Below are positions 58,523 through 64,000 of a DNA stretch of 64,000 nt, piece by piece. The stretch comes from Poa pratensis (lineage: Eukaryota; Streptophyta; Magnoliopsida; Poales; Poaceae). The stretch lies in assembly GCA_947311845.1 (NCBI GenBank), contig CAMZMU010000027.1:45618053-45682052 (forward strand). The letters run 5' to 3'. The notes below the pieces were generated by a model. That model did no database searches. It was not told where the DNA came from and saw only the letters and a program-made list of their open reading frames with translations. The position numbers were made by a program, and so were the translations under genes. The number at the start of each line of letters is the position of its first letter. Positions within the stretch are counted from its first letter, which is position 1.

Positions 58523-58745
58523 CAGTTTCTCGATCCTACGACAGGGCAATGATTCATGTCTTGAAAAGATTATCCCTACCTTTTTGTTGGTATTAACAGT
58601 TTCTCGATCCTACGACAGGGCAATGATTCATGTCTTGAAAAGATTATCCCTAGCTTTTTGTTGGTATTAACAGTTTCTCGATCCTACGACAGGGCAATGA
58701 TTCATGTCTTGAAAAGATTATCCCTACCTTTTTGTTGGTATTAGG
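58523..58745. repeat. 74-bp tandem triplication
   Basis: cagtttctcgatcctacgac begins units at 58523, 58597 and 58671. Copy A (near 40120) has a single unit. Confidence 0.9.
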
Positions 58746-59208
58746 CCTAGCTAGTGATCTACGTTGACTACTTTCTGAAACACAATACTCCACTGGTACG
58801 AAATTCATGGGAAGTACTACAAGAAACTAGTTTAAAACATCGTTAGTGTTGTGTTAGCAGGGGAATGTCGCTTTCTTTCCATCAAGCAGAGACTAAAATA
58901 TGTGAAGTTCAGTACTCTGCGATAGAATCTGGTAACCAAGTTGTACGCAGTGCGAGAACGGAATGGTCTCCTCTTCTGTTTGAGAACGAAACACGATGGT
59001 CATCATGGTACTATCTGTTATCATCACCAGTTTCGTTTTTGTCGTCTATGGTCCGAGGAGAATATCTGTTTCTTGGATTACAATATTCATACAGAAGACA
59101 TATATACTACTAGTACTTTCCAGTGTAGCATAAATTAACTTGCCGGTGAGGGACAACTGGATCCAACTAAATCAGCTGATTGGAGAATCAACTATCATGC
59201 CACATCAT

Positions 59209-59520
59209 CCTTGTGTTTTGGTGCTTATATATGGCGGCATAGGAACGACATAGTTTTCAACAATGCGCGACCCTCCCAACTCGAGATCAAACGGATGATC
59301 CGCGCGGAGGCGGAGTCGTGGAAACGTGCAGGGTTATTGCGAGGGCAGGCGTTCAGGTTCGAAGGGCCCCTGCCGGAGAGGTGGGAGAGTAGGCTTTAGA
59401 GCAGGGAGCTGGCACCCCTCTGTTGCAGCGTCGAAAACCCTCTCGGACGGGTTGTAATGCCTCTCGGCATCTCTCTGTAATCTCGATACACCTTTCCAGG
59501 GTGTATTCTCAAAAAAAAAA
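59209..59520 (+). mobile_element. 5'-truncated LINE with poly-A
   Basis: 17-bp TSD ctatcatgccacatcat / ctatcatgccacagcat (59192-59208, 59521-59537). It encodes the LINE C-terminus AYIWRHRNDIVFNNARPS and ends with an A-run. It is a different subfamily from the 44.5-kb LINE by its 3'UTR. Confidence 0.9.
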
Positions 59521-59785
59521 CTATCATGCCACAGCATTTATTTTTATCTTTTCTCGAAGGAGATCAGACAAACCATGTTATGTGTTGTACTCCAGCAGGG
59601 ATCCCCTATTAAAATGTTTCCGCGCAGTTTACATATGCAACCAAATAAATGCGCTCGGTATTTTTCGTGGATCAGACAAACCATGTCTATTGCGTGGATG
59701 GGGCAATTATACAGCTAGTACTCGGTATTTTTCCTCAAATATCCTGACCTCGCGGATTGCGCTCGGTATGTTGACATTGGCTGCT

Positions 59786-61143
59786 TTGCACTTGTGAATG
59801 CAGTTGTGGTCGAGCTGTCCATACGAGGCCGCTAACAGATTGACGCGACTCCATGCGATCCAATCTCCTGACGCGCTCGCCCTAACTAATTGTCCCTCTA
59901 GCTTCCCGGTGACAAGGACGCGGGCTAGATTATGTTATCTTCATTCAGATGGTGGTACGTTGCAGGACGCTGAGAGAGATCGACATGGATGGGAGGGATC
60001 GAGATGGACGAAACGGTGAGTGCTACTTCAGTGGTCTTGGTAAGTTGCGATTTTCCTTATTGGAAGTGGGCTGAGGCAAGGCTAATTAAGTACACACGCG
60101 TACTGAGATGTGCAAAGATCGATCGAGCTCGCCATACGCCATCTTTTGCCGGCCGTGAAGTGGGAGCAGAAAGCACCCGACCACCACTACCACTAAGATA
60201 GGGCTTCCGGACCGTCGAAAGAAACGTTATTCGTTAAGTGTCTGTTAATTTCATTCCATGTCCACAAGAACTTCAAAGCTGACTTTTGCATGTGACTACT
60301 CAGTAAACAAGCAACAGAATCCATACGCAGAGAACCCATTACTCGGCTGAGTTCGCATGTTTCTAGGGCCCAGCCCTACTACTTGAGATTTTTTTGTTAC
60401 GGGAACTACTTGTTGGGATATTTGGTCACCTAAGGACTTCATTTCAGTGAGAAAAAACGACTTCATGGGCCAAACACTTGTGTCACTGGGCTTGTCATGA
60501 TCCGTCGACGAAACAGCTCCATCCTGGGCCTGATTCATGCCTCTTTTTCTTTCATGGGCCAAACACTTGTGGCACTGGAACTACTTGTTGGGGATATTTG
60601 GCCACCTAACGACTTAATTTCAGTAAAAAAAAAACTAACGACTTCATGGGCCAACCTCGCGTGTCGCTGGGCTTGCCATGATCCGTTGACAAAACATCAC
60701 TATCCTAGGCCTGCTTCATCTCTCTCTCTCTCTCCAGTTTTATGCAATAGTCTCCTACAAGTAGAATTCGTCAATTTGATAGCACAACGGCTTCCTCAAT
60801 CTAGAGTAAGCGTAAATCTTATTGCACAACTATATTGCAAGTTGGTAAACAATCTCTCAAAGTCACAAATAAACAAATGCACTTCTACTCACGTGTGAAA
60901 CCAGCAACTTTGTAAAACAAATAAGTAAATAATCTTGGCTTTTTACCCGTTAGAAGCTAATTAGATGTATTTTTGAGAAGCCTGTGGAGGTATAGATGAT
61001 TGCATGACAAGCGGTTGTTCACAGCTTGCGCCGAGAAGTGATCTGAGGTCTTGTACTCATGAAGCATAGTTCATGCCATATATATTGTTGTGTGAGTAAT
61101 CCTCTCCGTAACTGGTTTATTTTTTAGGTGTGTAGGCGACCCA
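59786..61143. other. gene-free stretch
   Basis: No gene recognised. It includes a 175-bp tandem duplication and a short CT-run at about 60720-60735. Confidence 0.45.
60402..60730. repeat. 175-bp tandem duplication
   Basis: ggaactacttgttggg + gatatttgg starts at 60402 and 60577. Shared blocks include cgacttcatgggccaa and catgatccgt.gac.aaac. Diverged. Confidence 0.75.
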
Positions 61144-61154
61144 GAACTCATGAT

Positions 61155-61345
61155 GATTCCTTCATCATCAAGGAATTCTTCAATTGAGGTTTTTTTAACT
61201 GTGTCCCATTATCGCTTTTCACCATTTTGATCTCAATTGCATGCTTATTTTATGTATGTCCCGACAAATTTGGTGAACAGGCTCTTCAATTCGGCCATGT
61301 TATCAAGATATAACACCCAAGTAAAACTTGAATAGTCATGAGAAA
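61155..61345 (-). pseudogene. copia integrase fragment, unit 1
   Basis: On the - strand the frame gives DYSSFTWVLYLDN-like and IKMVKSDNGTQLK then SIEEFLDDEGI, part of the integrase core around its second Asp. Same fragment as in unit 2. Confidence 0.75.
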
Positions 61346-62089
61346 ATTACAGTAAAAAAATCCGACAACAAGGCCCCGCGTACGAGGATGGCACCGTCCT
61401 CACGATGCGACCGGTGGAGGAGCGTGTGCACGTGACATCCCAATGATGCTACCAGGATGCGCCTAAAGGCTTTGATCACATCGTGTGTATGGGGGAGACG
61501 CCACTTCAGACGATGAGAGGTTTTTAGGATTACATGAATAACATGATCGCTTTCATATGCTCGCTAAGATTTATATGTATCGATGGTTACATATAGTTGC
61601 ACCCGACAATGACTATTAGGCCTATGGAAGTGCAAATTTCTAAGCACGGTTTAGTAAGTCTTTTGCTGAGGTGGCATATAAATCAATGAATAGAGGGAGT
61701 GAGCTTGTAATTTAGCTAAGATACAACTCTTGCACGTGGTTATATCATCTCCGACCGGAGTGGCCAAATCCTCCCTATATGTTCGGGCGGATAGTTCGGA
61801 CACAGCCCGAGCACAAAACGTGCACCCCAACCGGCCTCCCCAGAGTCAGCTCAATCGTCCCGGGTTGTCCGGCGAATTTCATGTCCGTCTGGATTGTGGA
61901 GGATGAAGGAGAAGGGGCAACGCACCCGAATGATTTTTAGAAGTATGTAGAACATGTCCGCCTTCTGGAACAAGATGTGCAAAATGTTCTCAACTTTCTT
62001 GAGATGCATCGACAATTTCGAGATCAACAAGCGCACGTCCAACTACTTAATGATCTCGTGGACCATATGTGGATCTTCAATTGAGAACT

Positions 62090-62290
62090 CATCATAATTC
62101 CTTCATCATCAAGGAATTCTTCAATTGAGGTGTTTTTTAACCGTGTCCCGTTATCGCTTCTCACCATTTTGATATCAACTGCATGCTTATTTTCCGTATG
62201 TCCCGACAAATTTGGCGAATAGACTCTTCAATTTGGCCTTGTTATCAAGATATAACACCCAAGTAAAACTTGAATAGTCATGAACAAGTT
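62090..62290 (-). pseudogene. copia integrase fragment, unit 2
   Basis: Visible motifs are HDYSSFTWVLYLDNK, IKMVRSDNGTRLKNTSIEEF and LDDEGI, with a stop in the middle. Confidence 0.8.
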
Positions 62291-62689
62291 ACAGTAAAAA
62301 AATCCGACAACAAGGCCCCGGGTACGAGGATGGCACCAATCCTCACAATGTGACCGAGCGTGGAGGGGCGTGTGCACGGGACATCCCAATGATGCCCCCG
62401 GGATGCGCCTAAGGGCTTTGATCACATCGTGTGTCCGGGGGAGACGCCACTTCAGACGACGAGAGGTTTTCAGGATTACATGATTAACCTAATCGCTTTA
62501 ATATTCTCGTGAACATTTAATTAGTGTCGACGGTTACAGAGAGTTTCCCCCGACAGTGACTATTAGGCCTAGGGCAGTGCAAGTTTATAAGCATGGTTTA
62601 ATAAGTATTTTACTAAGGTGGCATATTAATTAATGAATAGAGCGAGCGAGGTTGTAATTTAGCTAAGATACAACTCTTGCACGTGGTTA

Positions 62690-63297
62690 GAGCATCTCCA
62701 ACCGGAGTGGACAAATCCTCGTTATACGTTCGGGCGAACAGTCCGAACATGGCCTGGGCACAAAACGTGCACCCAACCGGCCTCCCCAAAGTCAGCCCAA
62801 CGTGTCGGGTTGTCCGGCAACTCTCACGTTCGTCTAGATTGTGGAGGACGAAGGAGAAGGGACAGCATACCTGAATGATTTTGAGAAGTCCGAAAACATG
62901 TCCGCCTTCCGGAACAAGATGTGCAAAATGTTCTCAAGCTTCTTGAGATGCATCGACAACATCGAGATCAACAAGCGCACGTCCAACTACATAATAATCT
63001 CGTGAGTCATATGTGGATCTTCACTAGAAATCAGTGAATCTGAACTTGAATTAGGCACTATTAATAAAAAATGTAATATGAATAATTTTATCAAAGACTA
63101 GACTATGTTTTATGTTGATTCGAATAATCGTATGATCGAAGTGTATTGCTCGCATGTATTTGAGATCAAAAATTTGAGATATTATTGGAAGGACACACTT
63201 TTGAGCGTTGTCCGGGCTCTGTCCGCGCACACGTCTGGAATGACATGTCCGCGGACAGTTTGGGGCCGGACTTTGGCCACTCCAGTTGAAGATGCTC
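62690..63297. mobile_element. Harbinger-like MITE (uncertain superfamily)
   Basis: The left end GAGCATCTCCAACCGGAGTGG and the right end (complement of GAGCATCTTCAACTGGAGTGG) are inverted repeats. It is 608 bp. The flanks tta and cca do not match, so the TSD is lost or the end is shifted. Its first about 330 bp also appear in unit 1 of the tandem duplication (from 61749). Confidence 0.65.
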
Positions 63298-63418
63298 CCA
63301 ATCATATTTATGCATGAGCCAAAATCATTAAATTCAGATACAACACATAAAAACAATGAATTGAACCAATTATACCCAATGTGCATGCTATGAGACGGTG
63401 CATTGGCATAGGCATTAA

Positions 63419-63691
63419 GACTAGCCATATTGGGAAGTATCATACACTAGTATCATGCATATGATACTAGTCTATGTTACTACTTTCATAGTGGATAGTA
63501 ACATATATGTGGTATCATATAGCAGTGTATTTATTAGCATGCACACTCATCTTGTTTTGGAATCCGTTATGTTACGGTATCTACCTATGATATCACCATC
63601 ACCTCTCTCATCATTAATTGTAGTGACACGTCATATTTTTGCCAACGTGACATGCATGATACTACCTATGATACTCTCACTATGGCTAGTC
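63419..63691. mobile_element. MITE with 3-bp TSD TAA (Tourist/Icarus-like)
   Basis: The inverted ends GACTAGCCATATTGGGAAGTATCATA and complement of GACTAGCCATAGTGAGAGTATCATA differ slightly. TAA lies on each side (63416-63418, 63692-63694). It is 273 bp. Confidence 0.85.
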
Positions 63692-63792
63692 TAAAGAGCC
63701 TTCTCGGAATTTTAATTACTCCGTATTCTGATTCCAAGCCCAAAAAAAAAACACACAAACCCGGTACCGCAGCCAGCAGTTCAGTTGAGTTG

Positions 63793-64000
63793 TCACTTGG
63801 GCTTCCCAGCCATCATGAATGCCTTGAACACAAGCTTCCGAGGCACCGTCGGCTGAACCCCCCACTCCTCCTCCACCTCCTTCATCACATCCTTCACCAG
63901 CGCCTCCAGATCCACCCCTTTCTCCCTCGCCGTCGTCGCGACGGAGCCGGTCATCAAGAAACCCGCCAGGTCTCCAGCGTCATCTCCACCTCCATGTCGA
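63793..64000 (-). CDS. C-terminal end of an unrecognised protein gene, cut by the window edge
   Basis: An open frame of 68 codons with a stop at 63793-63795. It reads GDLAGFLMTGSVATTAREK, GVDLEALVKDVMKEVEEEWG, VPRKLVFKAFMMAGKPK, then stop. The GC-rich third positions (…gcg ctg gtg aag…) and absence of stops look like a real grass exon, unlike the surrounding DNA. It has an amphipathic Glu/Lys-rich helix-like stretch. I do not recognise the family, and the start and upstream exons lie outside. Confidence 0.6.
   Translation of the reverse strand, partial: RHGGGDDAGDLAGFLMTGSVATTAREKGVDLEALVKDVMKEVEEEWGVQPTVPRKLVFKAFMMAGKPK

Larger units (their letters stand above)
58398..59785. repeat. duplicated host segment, copy B
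   Basis: Counterpart of 39993-41090 and the scattered continuation of copy A up to about 57480 (ctcaaatatcctgacctcg). Only one LINE insertion and a local triplication disturb it. Confidence 0.75.
61144..63023. repeat. about 941-bp tandem duplication
   Basis: Unit 1 begins gaactcat at 61144 and unit 2 at 62085. They match to about 62080 and 63023. Shared blocks include ataacacccaagtaaaactt, aaaaaaatccgacaacaagg, gtgacatccca-like and ggcctccccaragtcagc. The units differ at many single bases. Confidence 0.9.

Overview
This is a plant nuclear genomic window, most likely from a Pooideae grass (Triticeae or a close relative). Genes have GT-AG introns. The space between them is packed with nested LTR retrotransposons, LINEs, SINEs, CACTA, Mutator-like and hAT-like DNA transposons and MITEs of the grass type. 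The species is an inference from repeat style, not a match.

Only two complete host genes are supported. The first is a 7-exon choline/ethanolamine kinase on the + strand (23276-26032, 356 aa). The second is a 10-exon type I inositol polyphosphate 5-phosphatase on the - strand (31239-36577, 702 aa). The last 208 bases hold the C-terminal end of an unrecognised gene on the - strand. The first two belong to phosphatidylcholine synthesis and phosphoinositide signalling. They converge (tail to tail) and nothing in the sequence suggests co-regulation.

Layout. 0-9 kb: the 3' part of a Tat-like Ty3/gypsy element carrying an antisense ORF (1-4629) has inserted into a copia element (4630-6290), which itself lies against an older copia pol fragment (6381-8880). 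9.1-10.1 kb: a hAT-like element with TSD. 10-16.4 kb: gene-free DNA with SINEs, a fold-back MITE, a long-TIR element and a stray duplicate of the choline kinase promoter. 17.4-22.7 kb: a hAT-like element carrying a hairpin MITE and a 4-kb non-autonomous LTR element filled with short tandem repeats. 23-26 kb: choline kinase. 26.5-27.5 kb: LINE fragment split by a SINE. 31-36.6 kb: 5-phosphatase, with a Mutator-type element (36820-38388) in its promoter region.

40-59.8 kb: a duplicated host segment. One copy (from 40.0 kb) has been expanded by a LINE fragment, a CACTA element (41130-44060), a LINE (44496-54385) split by a full-length LTR element with unusual internal ORFs (45649-53067), and another LINE. 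The compact copy lies at 58.4-59.8 kb. 61.1-63.0 kb: a ~941-bp tandem duplication containing a copia integrase fragment, followed by Harbinger/Tourist-like MITEs and the partial terminal gene.

No new defence or enzymatic system was found. The most interesting items are the antisense ORF of the Tat-like element, the LTR element whose tandem monomers carry a copy of its polypurine-tract motif, the exact in-frame 102-bp duplication in the 5-phosphatase, the young Mutator insertion just upstream of that gene, and the duplicated promoter of the choline kinase. Splice sites, TSDs and repeat periods were read by eye.
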